Assembly (NCBI GenBank): GCA_005408345.1
Contig: SEMN01000184.1
Location: 248,001-312,000 of the forward strand
Source of the DNA: Macquaria australasica
Taxonomy: Eukaryota; Chordata; Actinopteri; Centrarchiformes; Percichthyidae
Length of the DNA stretch: 64,000 nt
Reading direction: 5' to 3'
Positions 27,001 through 40,381 of the stretch are shown in pieces (position 1 is the first letter of the stretch; each line of letters opens with the position of its first letter). Made by a program: the position numbers and the translations under genes. The notes under the pieces are model-generated. The model ran no database searches. It saw nothing but the letters and a program-made list of their open reading frames with translations, and was not told the DNA's origin.

Positions 27001-28800
27001 TCATGACTCACTGATGTAGTTGGACGCTTTGCTTGTTGCGGTAAACATGATTCATTACAAAGTGCTGTCTAGAAATATTTTCTCAACAGCCCTGACCAGA
27101 GTGCAGTCTCTAAGCCAAGCCATGGACTTTAAAACACTCTGCAGTTTCCCATAAAATTGTTGTTTATATGAACAGCAACTGAATAATTCCCTATCTTCCC
27201 ATTTCTATATGGCCTAACTGACCAAATACTGCCTTACTTATTTACAGCTATTAGGGATCCTGTTGTTCAAAGAGTGGAAATGGCAGCACATGTCACACTG
27301 CTCACAACTCAAAAACCAGAGGGCACAATAATATGTGCCACTTCCTGTTCTGAGGTCAGCTTCCTGTTTATACACAGACAAGGTCGTTTTAATCTGATGT
27401 CTGAACTGTTTTATTTTTTGCCCTTACATTGTAAGAAAGATCATCTGCACACTGTGTACCAGCATTATTGGTATAGATGTGCAACATTATATTTTTAACA
27501 GAAAGAATAAGGTGTGTGATACATTAACAGCAGTTCTATATAAAACTAACCTTAGTATTTAGCTAGTACAAGTGCCAGATCGAGGGAAGTCTGTCTTTGT
27601 GTGTAAATCTAATATTTTACAAATGCAAACGTGGCCACATAGAAGTTGGAACTGTACACAGGGAGGTAGCATAATGAGCCTTAAGTAAATATTAGAAGAG
27701 TGATGTGAAAAATGACACAGTGCAAAGCAGTTTTGGTCACTTACGGGTCCTTGTTTTTCAGTTGCCGTCTCTCGCGTGCATTACCAAAGCAGCTGCTTCA
27801 AGTGTATTTTCTTCTGACTTATTGTAACTGTATTATGCGTTGGACTATCAGCATAGCTAACCACACCGCAGTGCTGTTGTTGAACACATCCAGTAAAGTC
27901 ACCTACGGGGTACTGAAGCTACTAATGTGCATACAGTATTTCATTAAGGTGTCTAGATATGGTATTTTAGATTTTAAGGTACTGGCAGCTTGTTGTGTTA
28001 CGGCATGGTTGTTTTAATTTTGGCCTAAGAATTTGAATCATTCAAATCCAGCCTTTGTTTGTTCACTAAAGTTGCTTATTGTCCTTATCAAAGCTTGGAT
28101 TTCCAATCAAGTTCAGTAAATTTGAAAATTTGCATGATGCAGTACCTGTTCTTAAATATAAGGCCATCAACTGTCTGTACTTTTTCTTTTCTTTAGCCAC
28201 AGGAAAGCAGAGCAGATTGCATAGCTGAAAAAGACAGGGGGGCACATGTGGCACTAGATTTCATTCTAAAATTGTTTTCACAAATGTGTCATGTTTTTGT
28301 TTTGTTGCTAAAAAAAACAGGTTTCCATACTCTACACTTAACACCATATTGATGTTGTAGAAATCCACATTGGCCTATAAATGTGCAATGGACTCATGAA
28401 CATTTACCGTAATATGAAAAAAAGGGATTGCGATCTGTTGTGACTGTCAAATTAGGAAAGTGTTACAGTCTTCCTGGGACCTCTTCTTCCCCCACAAGGT
28501 GAGTATGTGCAGCCCAACTGTGAAATGCTGCCAGACCAGACCCAGATATTGTAAAAATAATGATATGGCTCAGAATTTCTCTCTCAGGAACAGTAGAGCC
28601 TACGGATGGAAGGGTCTCTTTTGATTTAGAATGAGGACCAGGCTCTTTTGATTAAAAGAGTGAACCTGAAATTCACAACATGATTGTGTAGTGGGCTGTA
28701 ATGCTCTGTCAACATGCTTCTCTGTGCATTTCAGTACTGTGGCTGCACTGATCCCGTGTGAACTGATCCAGTGTAGACACTGACAGAGGACTGCTGCTGG

Positions 28801-28832
28801 TGTTGTGCTGCTTTCACGTCAGCAGCACAACA
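28801..28832. other. Perfect 12-bp inverted repeat with 8-base loop
   Basis: tgttgtgctgct pairs exactly with agcagcacaaca around ttcacgtc. The flanks extend the pairing imperfectly. No coding context. Confidence 0.8.
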
Positions 28833-29604
28833 GCAACAAGGTGTCAGGGACCTTAGAGTCTTGCTAAAAGGCTCTAGAACTAGGATCACAATAAACAGGA
28901 AGTAAACAGTCTTTTTCTAGAGTTGAGTTTTTTTTTACAAGATTATTTGCAAATGCACTAAATAAAACAAACAAAAAGAGGAGCCCACCTATTTGTATTT
29001 GTCACAATCAACAGTGCATGGAGATTGTATTGAATCAGGATGTGAGTCTTACAGGGTGTTCACAGAGAATGTTTCTGCAAGCTATGTAAAAAAGGATAAT
29101 GGTACTTTTGAAATTAGAATAGCTTATACAACAATTTTATGAGTGGCCTAGCATGAAATTAGATCCTACTCAAGCCCTAAAACTGCATTATTGAATTTCA
29201 TCTGTGCGATGGTGTCTCTCGCAAGGCCTTGATGCCAGTGTATGGCCAGATGTGATAGGAATGTTACTGATATGGTATGAGACTGCAGACAGAGATTAAC
29301 AAATTTAATCTAGATAATCGAATAACGTAAAATAAAGCCAGTGCTGTTAAGCCGCATGAGTAGATTGTTGCTGGACAGAGTGAGCCCCCATTTTCAATGT
29401 TGTTCTCACCTTTAACTCTGTCTCTCTGCCAACATCTCTCTGTTTATATTCTGTTTAGTTTCATCTGTATGCTGGGTCATGTACCTCTCCCCCTCTCTAC
29501 CATCTGCCATAACACCCCAGTTTCAAACTGTATGAGCAGAGCAGTCGTATTTGTCCCCACAATTGGTCACTTTACTGTTGTGAGGTGGGAGGGGTAAGTG
29601 GCTA

Positions 29605-29627
29605 GGGCTGGGGGGAGGGGGGAGGGG
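29605..29627 (+). other. G-quadruplex-type motif
   Basis: Four G runs (3, 6, 6 and 4 G) separated by loops of 1-2 bases, which fits the G3+N1-7 rule. No gene is adjacent. Function, if any, is unknown. Confidence 0.7.
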
Positions 29628-31478
29628 TGGCAATGGGTGCAGATTGATGCACGATGAGTGTCCATATTATGCTAATGAACTGCAACAGTCCCTTTCATAT
29701 GTTCCGCAGAATGGATTGTGGTTAGCACTAATGGCTAAATTTTGCATAGGGTAATGGGAAAATCCAATACAGTGCAGCAAACTAACACAATGGATCAAGC
29801 TGTAAGTTCATGAGAAGTGCCATTTTATTTATAATGCTGATGCAAGGCTTTATTTCAGGATCTTGAGGACAGCATGCCTCATGACAATAAATGGTATGGT
29901 TAAATGCACAAATTACCATTTTATCATAGGTAATCAATTTCAGAATTGACGATATTTAAATTATGTGCAACCACAGACCTCTTATCAGTAGGGTTAGGCT
30001 TAAATTTTGTTGATTCTGCAAATGCCTCCACACTGTCGATTTCCCTGCATGGTTTTCTGTAGTTTTTAAACTTCCTTGATGACAAATTTTGTTTGACGTC
30101 CTTCATCCTTATCCAGGCTACATGAATATTTACTGCCTGTGTGTTGCGTTCATGTGTTGTCATGTAAATAACAAACCCCAGCACTGAACAGGAAGCACCA
30201 TGTCAAGTATGACGTCACCGAACCCGAACATCATTTAAAATGTTTTGTCCAAACCCGTCAGGCTAGTTCTGATTGTTGCCCCACAGTTTAGACTGTTACA
30301 GACAGTAATTAGTGACAAGGCATTTTATGATTATTTATTTTGAAAAAATACCATGACATCACTGATGGGTGTGGCCATGTGTGCAAGAAAGCACACCGCT
30401 GACCACACCCAACCAGAACTTAAACAGACTTGAAACTAACTGAGAGGGCAGTGAAACACTTCTTTTCAGCCTGCTGTTACGTTACTCATTAAGATCGAAA
30501 ATACACATTCAATGCACTTCCTACGTCAGAAAACATCTGCAAAGCCTTTTTTGAATGCTTTGAAACATGCATTGTTTACACACAGTGTTTTGATTAGTTC
30601 AGGGTCTTCGTCTGCGATTGTATTTTAGATACAGCACAGCCATTATTTGACATCCAGTATTTATTTGAAAATGTAGGGTAAACTGAACACATACAAATAA
30701 TACCTTATGGCTCTCTGTGCTATAGAGCAAGTAAATTGACGATGTCACCTCTGAAGAAAATCCTCTTTTCACCTTTGGTTTTGCTCACAAAGAAAGAGCG
30801 TCGCCTATGTTTACACGCTTTACCTCAGGTTTTAGTCTTTTTTCTTTTTTCTTTCACTGGTTAATGCTGTTACTTTATCCTTTCACTGCTTCCATCCACC
30901 ATCTGCTGCCCTCAGCGCCAGAGCAGAACAAGGACAGCCAAACAACTCCATACCAAAGAATGGAAACTGCATTTTCCAGTTGCTGGCATGTGAGCCTCAG
31001 CAGACTGTGCTGTCTGGAGCATAAAACTGAAGCCACAAAAGAGGACGCTAATATCTTGTATCAAGTCTCATGGGTACAAGAACAGAAAGGTATGGCCCCC
31101 TGTTGGCAGAAAAACATCATCATCAACTTAACTGGACTTTTATAACAGTAGTGGACAATTTCAACTTTGGAAGAGGAAAAAAAGCTATGAAATATGTTTT
31201 TTTCCTTTCAGGAAATGTTTAAAATTGTGCATTAACATATTTACAGACTTGATCATGAGAGACCTCAAATGACCAGTGAAGCTGATTTTACAATACATTT
31301 ATCAATCATTCAAGTAATAGCTCAATCTGCATTAGTTACAAAAGTGCTAGTGGGTTATTCCAAAAACTAACATTGTCGTAGCAATGTGCATGAAAGCAAA
31401 AACTGTACAATAGTTGTTAAAATAAAATAAAAATCTTCAAATTGATTCAAGTATTTGGATATTTCTGAATAATTGTCT

Positions 31479-31504
31479 CTCTCTCGCTCGCTCTCTCTCT
31501 CTCT
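31479..31504. repeat. (TC)n microsatellite, interrupted
   Basis: A CT/TC run with two CG interruptions. Confidence 0.9.
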
Positions 31505-34500
31505 TACAGTATACCAGGCAGATATGAATATATGCATGCATCATGGATGTGACGGTTTAGTGAATATATGCAAATAACTTGATGCCAAAGGCTTTTTTTT
31601 TCATGTTTTTTGTTCATGTGCACCATTGTGTGTTGAGAGATGTATGGCTGATAAAGAAACCTCTTTAAGGTTGATTAGTTCACATGTGGCATCATTGCCA
31701 GATGATTTGACAAAGTAACATTTGGTGCATCTTGACAACAAAAGTCAAGACATTTCATTTTGGCACCTCCGTGCCCTGTGAAAGTACTACATCTGCTGCC
31801 TTCTATTACTTTTAATATTTCTCACAACTTTTGCCAGCGTTTTACTCGTTGCTTTCCCGCTCAGAACATAATGTCTTTCCAATTGACATTCAGCACCGTT
31901 GCAGCATATAACTCCTATCCTGAATGTTAAACAGATATGACATGGAGCTTTGATTGTAAATCATTTGGCTCAAGCTTTGGGGTCAGTCAACCGAGGAGCA
32001 TCTACTTTCTCTTCATATCAAGGCCTTCTGTTCCTCCAGCTGCCGAGCTGCCTGTATTTGAAACAGGTGTCATTGTAGCTATGTGAAACACCTTCATTCT
32101 TGATACAATTATCCCCCCGGCTCGGTAACTTAACCTACAACATGGCTGGGAGGCATCCCAGTGCTTCCAGGAATACTCACGGTCTGTGCCGGAATACTAT
32201 GACATGAATGATTATATAGATGTGATGAGTTGACCCGCCGTAATGTAGTTCTCTTTGAAAAGTGCACCATCGACTGGAGCTCCACAGTGATAAATCAATG
32301 TGTTAAACAGGCCCATATCTTTTTGCAGAAAGGGTTTTGCCAGACGATAGATCATGTGCCATCCGAGCAGCTGCACAGACCATCTCAACACAAACATTCA
32401 TTATATATTGTATGGTACTAATTATTAACAGCTTTCCAACTGTTTTCATTGATCATTTTCTATTTTTTCATCAAAGGCATCATCATTGTGTGATGCAACT
32501 ATCCCCACCTTAATAAAAAGCATAAGAAGAGATGGTGCAAATAAAGTGTCGAGTTTAGAGTAAAATAAACTAAATACTCTAGTTCCTGTCATTTTGCTGC
32601 TTAGGAATATTTGCCAAATGCTTTTTATTACCTTAAATTGAACTGATTTCCTGCCAACATAAACATACTGATTCATCTATCTGGAAACAGTGGAAACTGA
32701 AAGGGCCTTGGTGATTTTCATGCCGTAACTGTGTAGACAGCTCTCAGTCAAGAATAACAGATTACAGTTAAAAAGCTGCAATGGTCAGATCATAAATACT
32801 GCAGAGGCTGAGACAGTTCGGCTCAGACCGGTCCTTTCCCTCTTCCCTAAAGACAGGCAAGAACATGTGTTTTGCCGTTAATTAAAATCAGGCCCGGGCC
32901 CATGTTGCATGATTAATTACCTCATACCTTGCAGTTGCCCACAAACATTGACTCTCTGCTTGTATGTCATGGATACAACTTGCACCATTCATCACCCCTG
33001 TAAGGTCAAGCTCAAAGCTACATTGTGTTCTGTAATTACAAGTCCCTTGTACCTTCCGCCATGTTCTCTTATTGCCTTTGATTTTGACAAATATACATTC
33101 TTGTCTGCGCCCTACGCTTGGATGTCGATTAGTGTTCCTATTAGAGTTTAAAATCAATGTTTGCATACAGCATTGAACTATGAGTTCAAAAACTATTAAC
33201 TAATTAGTATTGTTTCCATACATAATTAAGTTGCCACCAGATCAATAATAGGAAGATGCATATTGTGAAACACTGCATTGAACCCTACCCTGATGAATGA
33301 ATGTTAACAGAAGTTAGAAGTAGTTAAAGAAATGACAAGAAAAAACAGTCTTCTCAAGGTTAAAGCAAAAATCTTAAGATATTCAAAAGGTTGTTTCTAA
33401 GATATTCAGCACTGATATACATCAGACAACTAGAGCATCTTTTTCTGTACCTTTCTCTAGAGGAAAAGCATTACATACCTTTTTGGCTTTGGAGAATGCC
33501 ACTGAGCAAATGTGTGTCTCCTGACACCTTGAGTTAATGATCAGCCAGCTTCCAGAGAGGCAATGTATTTTGAGTCACTAGCGAAGCATGACAATAACCT
33601 TTAACATTATCATTTACACACATATTATACCACGGGACAGATTGTCCATAGGCTGCCTTGCAGCAATAAGTCATCCTCCTCTGATAGGGTACCATCCTCA
33701 TTTTTTCACGTTAAGGTATGTGACTTTGAGGTGGTTTGCAGGCCAAAATCGTCCATCTTGTGAAAATTTCAGTTTTGTCTTTTTCAGAATGCCTCTCTCA
33801 AGGTGAAATATTGTGATATTGCCACAGGCATAATGTTCTGAGATTAAAAAGAGGGGAAAAGTAGGAAAATGAAATAAAGTGAATCTTATCATATACGGCT
33901 TGTCAAACAACATTAGTTTATGCAGAGATTTGAATTACTGCATGCGTTTTGACTGCGGGGTAACAGTTTCAAGGCCATATCATTCTGGCGCCATGAGAGG
34001 AATGAAATATTTTTGAGGAAATGCAGATTGACAGGCACCTAGAGAATCAAAGCTGTTGGAATACAATGATTTGTTATGAATCATGCAGGGCAGACCCGGC
34101 GGTGGTGTCTGGTTTCTGTCTGTTGTATTAGGACAGACTGTCATGACATTAACATTATATCAAAGGACAAATACGTTTTACAACCCATATATTAATAAAA
34201 AGAAAGATAAAACACATGTAGACCTTGCCATATAATTTAAGAATAGTATTACTGTATCATAATCACTATAATTAATCAAATTATTGGAGTTTGCATTGGT
34301 TCCTGCAATGGCAATTGTGTGTGTGTGTGTCTGTGTGTATTTTATCTCATGAATATTAGTAATGTTAAAGCTAAAATCTACCTTAAATGTCAGTTAATCA
34401 ATATTATTTTAACATGAATGCTACCTGCATAGCATCAAGCGGCGATGATTTGAGATAGCAGATAAAGAGCTATGGACAAACCAGCTGAAAGGAGAGTGGA

Positions 34501-36010
34501 TATTGGCAAGAAAAAGTAAATTTGATTAAATGAACTATAAATAATAACATGCCACCATTGAAATTACCTGAGGATTCTGTGATTAAAATAGATATTTTAT
34601 TAGATATTTGCTATAACAACAGATCTGTCTGTACACAATGAACAAAGCTTAGGTTAGAATAAGATATTAATTCCATGTATATTTAATCAGTCAATTCATG
34701 GTAGTATATGGGACAAAGAGTAACATGTCTGAATTGTACAATCAATCTGTAAAATAGGAACAACACAGTATGATTAGCCCTATTGGTTTAGATTTTGTTT
34801 CTGCAGAGGTGGCTTATAAGAGGAATGCAAATATATCAAGGAATGTAGTCTAAAGAAAAACCTGTTTACACACCCCTTATAACTTAAATCAGGTCAATTC
34901 TACTTGAGAGTTAAAGCTTGACCTAGTTTTGGGGCATGGAGGGGATTAGACATTACACACGGATCCCCCAAAATATATACCTTGCCATTCATACATGAAC
35001 TTAATACACACTGATGGCAAAGTAATTGCATGAAACTTAAGGTCAACCTTTTAAAAGCTTTTTAATGAAACGCAGCTTGCAAAACAAAGGAATAAGGGGG
35101 AATATTAACATGCAGTGATTCTTAAAAGAAAGTTGCCATCATTTTGTCAGCAGCACAGCTATGCAGCCGCTTCCCCTCCTGGGTCTCAACAAGACCCATC
35201 ACAGATAATCACTGACTGCTTGCACAGTCAACTCTGCCTGTTGTAGATGTACTTAATTAATCCCTTCCCATCCAACAACGGGCTAGGGGGGAAAAACAGT
35301 CCAGGGAGCTTTATTTTGTGTACAATTAAAGATGCCCTTCCCTCAAATGTCCTCCTCAATCAATGGCACAGGAGGACAAGCAAGACAAAGTTGATGCAAC
35401 CTATAGAGACCACCGGGAAGGAAAAGCAAAACGTTTGGATTTATTGAATGACCTTCAGAGTCCTTTCACAGCCTGTCAGTCTACCCTGTACATTGTGGTA
35501 GTATCACACTATGCTAAGGTATGTGCAGGTGTGTGTAAACCCTCTTGAGTTGCGAGGTTACTACTACTCTCTCACATCAGTTATTGTGTGAAAAGTAAAA
35601 ATACACTGGAGCAACAGAGGAAACAGAATAGGAAGCAGCTTCATGCTGCTGCCCATCAGAGTTACATATATATATGTATGGATTTAACACACAGGTGGTT
35701 GCTGGGCACTGAACATTCTTCTTTTAGAAAGAAACATGCTCAGAACATGACATTTGATATGAATAACCAGCAAACAACTTATCATTTTCCCCAGTAGAAA
35801 AGTGAACTGCTAGGATGCAGAACTGTCTTTATCCTTCAACACCTATTGAAAAATTGGTCTTTATTAAATACTGCAGTTTATTTTTAATTGATACAAATAA
35901 TACTGTATCTTCTCAAAGATCTTAGTTGAACAAACTTGCAACCATAGTCTGTGATTAAGAAAAATTCATCAACTTGCAGTTGAAAATATCTGTGCCATTT
36001 CACTTCATCA

Positions 36011-36044
36011 CATTAGCAAATAATACATTAGCAAATAATACATT
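36011..36044. repeat. Perfect 15-bp tandem duplication
   Basis: cattagcaaataata is repeated twice exactly and followed by the first four bases of a third unit. Confidence 0.95.
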
Positions 36045-36661
36045 CACATTCATGTTATCCGTTCTGTTAATAGCTTTTTCATTGCACATCAACAACAATG
36101 AGGTGAAACAAAAGTCAAAGTCAAAAACCCAATCTAACTATTAATCATGGTGGCAAATAGAAGCATTAAATGTATTTGCTTTGAATTCCAGCTACTATAA
36201 CCAACATCTTCGAGGAATCATGCATAATCAAGATCCTACCAATTACTTATAAGCCCACAAATGAGATGACTAATGGCACCACATATTTGTGTGTCTTTGA
36301 AATACTACCAAAGGAGGTAACACTGATCCAAATGATCCAAACTGAAACATAATTAACAAAAAATAACACTAAAATTTACCATGTAATTACTATTGCATTC
36401 ACAAGCTTGTTTATCTGCGCACTTACCTCCTCCACTTCACATCCTGGTCGGCCACCCTTCATTGTCTGTGTTGTATTTCAGAATAGCTTGTTGCAAATGG
36501 AGAGGGAAAAAAATCTACTACAGGTTAAAGTTTGAATGAACATGTACTGTTTATTTTGCCACCCACTGTCTGAATCTACTCTGTCGTTTATTTGGGGTGA
36601 ACACATTTCAGGTTTTATCTAGACAATGGCCTTGCAAGTTGCAGCTGAGTGGATGATTCAT

Positions 36662-36663
<2 letters not shown>

Positions 36664-36725
<62 letters not shown>
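36664..36725. repeat. (CA)31 microsatellite
   Basis: The longest simple repeat in the window, about 62 bases of pure CA. Likely highly polymorphic. Confidence 0.98.
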
Positions 36726-36728
<3 letters not shown>

Positions 36729-37737
36729 TTTCCAGGCTGCAGTGGGATGGATGGACTGCGGTAGAATTAATTCGTGAAATATTTCCAGTTTTCAAATTCC
36801 CTCTTTTTCTAGGACTATGCTCACATGTTTAGCAATAATCTATAGCTTCTTCTGGTTTATGTCAAAGATAATTTATCATTAATTTCAACCACTCTAGAAA
36901 CTGTGATGTCAGGTGTTGGCAGATGCCATATGGAGTGGCTATAGACCTGTCCCTGGCTGAGAGCAAATCATTTTACACCATGAGGGTATGGTGGAGCATT
37001 TAAGGTGTCAAATGTGACACTCATTTTATACACAGTGGCATATGGTGCTCAGGTATACACAAACAGTGGGTGTAAGGCTGCACAGTGTACAGAACAACTA
37101 GGACACTTTCAACTATTTCACCCTGTTGCTTTGCAAAGAGATTGAAATAGTACAGAAATGGGAGAAAATGTGGTAGGGTGCATTCATTCACCACCATTTA
37201 GTGGAATAAATGTAGCAGCTGAACTGACAGAGGGGTCAGCTGTTGTAAATGTATTCCACATTTCACTGCTTTTGACAAGAGCAATAGTAACATAACCATG
37301 CTAGAACTGGCTGACCCGTGCCAGTAAAAAAAAAAGAAAAGACAATGCTGGTATGTTGCCCCAAGGATATATTCAGAGCCAGGAGATAATGTGAAACCAT
37401 GTGAGCAGTCTGCAGCTGCAAAAGTTTGGGCCGGCTACAGTGAGTTGGAAGGTTTAACAATGAGAGAGACTGTTCTAAAATGTAAAGATCACAGGTTTCA
37501 GTCTTTATACAGGTGTTCAGAGACTGTTTTCACATATTCTCTGAATGCCCTTTAGCATGATCCTTAGTAGTTAGAGACAAGTGTCATCTCAGATCGCAGA
37601 TTTCAGTGGATCTGCGAACTCATCATCATTGTTGCAAACTAAGACCATCAAAATGATTGGGACAGAGATCCAACATACAAAATTACAAAATAATAATACT
37701 GGCATTTTCAGGCTTGCGTTATAAAGTATGAGTGTCA
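36726..37737. other. Non-coding spacer between the CA repeat and the LINE
   Basis: AT-rich, no gene or named repeat seen. Confidence 0.7.
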
Positions 37738-37752
37738 TTCAATTCAATTCAG
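37738..37752 (-). repeat. Pentanucleotide 3' tail of the L2 LINE
   Basis: Three near-perfect TTGAA-type units on the minus strand directly follow the ggcgctatataaataaaac terminal sequence. Tails of short tandem repeats in place of poly(A) are characteristic of the L2/CR1 group, so this marks the 3' end of the insertion. Confidence 0.85.
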
Positions 37753-38051
37753 TTTTATTTATATAGCGCCATAACAAAGTTATCTCAGGGCACTTTTTCA
37801 TATAGAGCAGGTCTAGACCGACTCTTTATATTTACAGAGACCCAACAATTCCCACCATGAGCAAGCACTAGGCGACAGTGGCAAAGAAAAACTCCCTTTT
37901 AACAGGTAGAAACCTCGAGCAGAACCAGGTTCTGGGTGGGCGGTCATCTGCCTCGACCGGTTGGGTTTAAGGGGGAAGGGAGGAGCGGGAGAGAGAGAGC
38001 AGGAGGAAAGAGAACATACAGCAGCACAATACAGTTCCACATAAAGATGTA

Positions 38052-38164
38052 AAGTAATAGTTGTGGTAATGGTATTGATGTTAATATTAACGGAAATAAT
38101 ACTAAGAGCAATATTATAATAGTAATACTAATAATAAGAGCAATAACAGTAATAACAGCAGCGG
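38052..38164. repeat. Imperfect TAA/TAG-rich triplet tract in the L2 3' region
   Basis: A stretch dominated by taa, tag and aat words with interruptions lies within the non-coding 3' part of the LINE. It is probably part of the element or an expansion inside it. Confidence 0.6.
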
Positions 38165-38438
38165 GTGCAGAGCAGGAACACGGGGGCAGCAGGTGGCTGC
38201 AACCATAGATCCAGACTCTACAGCTCTAGAGGCAGAAACACCTGCAGAAAGCAACAGAAGGAGAGACAGAGAGAGGGGAGAGAAAGCACACAACTACAGG
38301 AAGAAGTTGAGTTAGTAACAAGCATTAATGGGATATGAGGGCGTACAGATGGAGAGGAAGAGGAGGAGAGAGGAGCTCAGTGCATCATAGGAAGTCTCCC
38401 GGCAGTCTAGGCCTATATCAGCATAACTAAGGGGTGGG

Positions 38439-40152
38439 TCAGGGGTCACCTGAGTCAGCCCTACTATAAGCTTTATCAAAGAGGAAAGTCTTAAGCCTAC
38501 TCTTAAATGTGAGGAGGTTGTCTGCCTCCCGTACACAAACTGGGATCTGGTTCCACAGAAGAGGAGCTTGATAGCTGAAGGCTCTGGCTCCCATTCTGCT
38601 TTTAGAGACTCTAGGAACCACAAGGAACCCTGCATTCTGGGAGCGCAGTGCTCTAGTGGGGTAATAGGGTACTATGAGCTCTTTAAGATATGATGGTGCC
38701 TGACCATTTAGGGCTTTGAAGGTGAGGAGAAGGATTTTAAATTATATTCTGGATTTTACAGGGAGCCAGTGTAGAGAAGCTAATATTAGAGAAATATGAT
38801 CTCTTTTTCTGGTTCTTGTCAGTAAACGTGCCGCAGCATTCTGGATCAGCTGGAGAGTCTTAAGGTACTTATTGGGGCAGCCTGATAATAGAGAGTTGCA
38901 ATAATCCAGCCTAGATGTAACAAATGCATGGACCAGTTTTTCTGCGTCTTTTTGAGACAGGATGTGCCTGATTTTTGCAAAGTTACGTAAGTGAAAAAAG
39001 GCAGTCCTTGAAGTTTGTTTTATGTGGGAGTTAAAGGACATATCCTGATCAAAGATAACTCCAAGATTCCTTACGGTTTCGCTGGAGGCCAGGGCAATGC
39101 CATCTTGAGAAACTATATCTTTAGATAATGTGTTTCGAAGGTGTTCGAGGCCAAGTACGATAACTTCGGTTTTGTCTGAGTTTAACATGAGAAAATTGCA
39201 GGTCATCCAGGTTTTTATGTCCTTAAGGCATGCTTGAAGTTTAGCTAATTGATCGGTTTCATCTGGCTTGATCGATAAATATAATTGGGTATCATCTGCA
39301 TAACAATGAAAATGTATGGAGTGCTTCCTAATAATATATTGCCTAAAGGAAGCATATATAAGGTGAATAGAATTGGTCCAAGCACAGAACCTTGTGGAAC
39401 TCCGTGACTAACTTTGGCTTGCGAGGATTCATCGTTAACATGTAAAAACTGATATCGATCTGATAAATAGGATTTAAACCAGCTTAGTGCAGTGACTTTA
39501 ATGCCAATTAAATGTTCTAGTCTCTGTAATAGAATGTGATGGTCAATGGTATCGAATGCGGCACTAAGATCTAGTAAGACAAGTACAGAGACAAGTCCTT
39601 TGTCGGATGCAATTAGGTCATTTGTAACTTTCACCAGTGCTGTCTCTGTGCTATGATGCACTCTAAATCCTGACTGACCTCAAATAGCTTATTGTTGTGT
39701 AGAAAGTCACACAACTGATTGGCGACTGCTTTCTCAAGGATCTTACAGAGAAAAGGAGGGTTAGATATAGGTCTATAATTTGACAAAACCCCTGGATCAA
39801 GAGTGGGCTTTTTAAGAAGAGGTTTAATTACAGCTACTTTAAAGGACTGTGGCACATAGCCTTTTAATAAGGACAGATTGATCATATCTAGTAAATAAAT
39901 GCTAACTAAGGGTAAAACTTCTTTAAGCAGCCTAGTTGGGACGGGGTCTAAGAAACACGTTGATGGCTTAGATGAAGAAATCATTGAAGTTAGTTGACTA
40001 AGGTTGATGGGAGAAAAGCAGTCTAAATGTACATCAGGTTTTTCAGTTGTTTCTAAGGTTCCTGTGTTTGAAGATAAGTCAGTACCAACTGAAGCCAGGA
40101 GGTGCTGAATTTTGTCTCTAATAGTTAGAATCGTATCATTAAAGAAGCTCAT
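38439..40152 (-). pseudogene. L2 LINE ORF2, reverse transcriptase and C-terminal domain (frameshifted)
   Basis: The domain that copies element RNA into DNA at the nick is spread over four open pieces on the minus strand. Piece one (40152 to about 39670) has the N-terminal fingers with KPLLKKPTLDP and NYRPIS. A frameshift near 39.67 kb leads to piece two (39661-39245) with HHSTETALVKV, LDLSAAFDTIDH and GVPQGSVLGP. A second frameshift, between PLGN and the active site, lies at about 39305-39345. The YADD catalytic box (39291-39302) is in the third frame, which continues as piece three (39206-38742) with LMLNSDKTEV and the C-terminal LDYCNSLLSG. A stop after VKSRI separates piece four, which ends with ADSGDP at 38439. 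All RT motifs are visible, so the loss of function is through scattered small indels rather than truncation. Confidence 0.92.
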
Positions 40153-40381
40153 AAAGTCATTACTACTGAGGTCTATAGGAATACATGGCTCAACAGAGCT
40201 GTGACTCTGTCAGCCTGGCTACAATGCTGAACAGAAACCTGGGGTTGTTCTCATTTTCCTCTATTAATGATTCCTTTCAAGTTTTCGCGATGTTTGCTTT
40301 AATTTGCGTGTTATACCATAGAGCTAACCTCGTCTGTTTTATTATCTTCTTTTTTAGAGGGGCGATAGAGTCGAGTGTTAT

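Larger units (their letters stand above)
24051..36663. other. Non-coding desert, block 6
   Basis: The longest stretch without gene or large repeat. It includes GC-richer islets at about 25500-25900 and 32800-33160, the hairpin at 28801-28832, the G-rich motif at 29605-29627, a TC run at 31479-31504, a short TG run near 34317 and a 15-bp tandem duplication at 36011-36044. No open frame carries a recognisable domain. Confidence 0.75.

Noticed and set aside
36011..36044. CRISPR-like repeat
   Set aside because: Just over two adjacent copies with no spacers, in a vertebrate genome; a simple slip duplication.
36626..36832. Open frame over the CA repeat (TH dipeptide run)
   Set aside because: Composed mainly of the microsatellite; no coding evidence.
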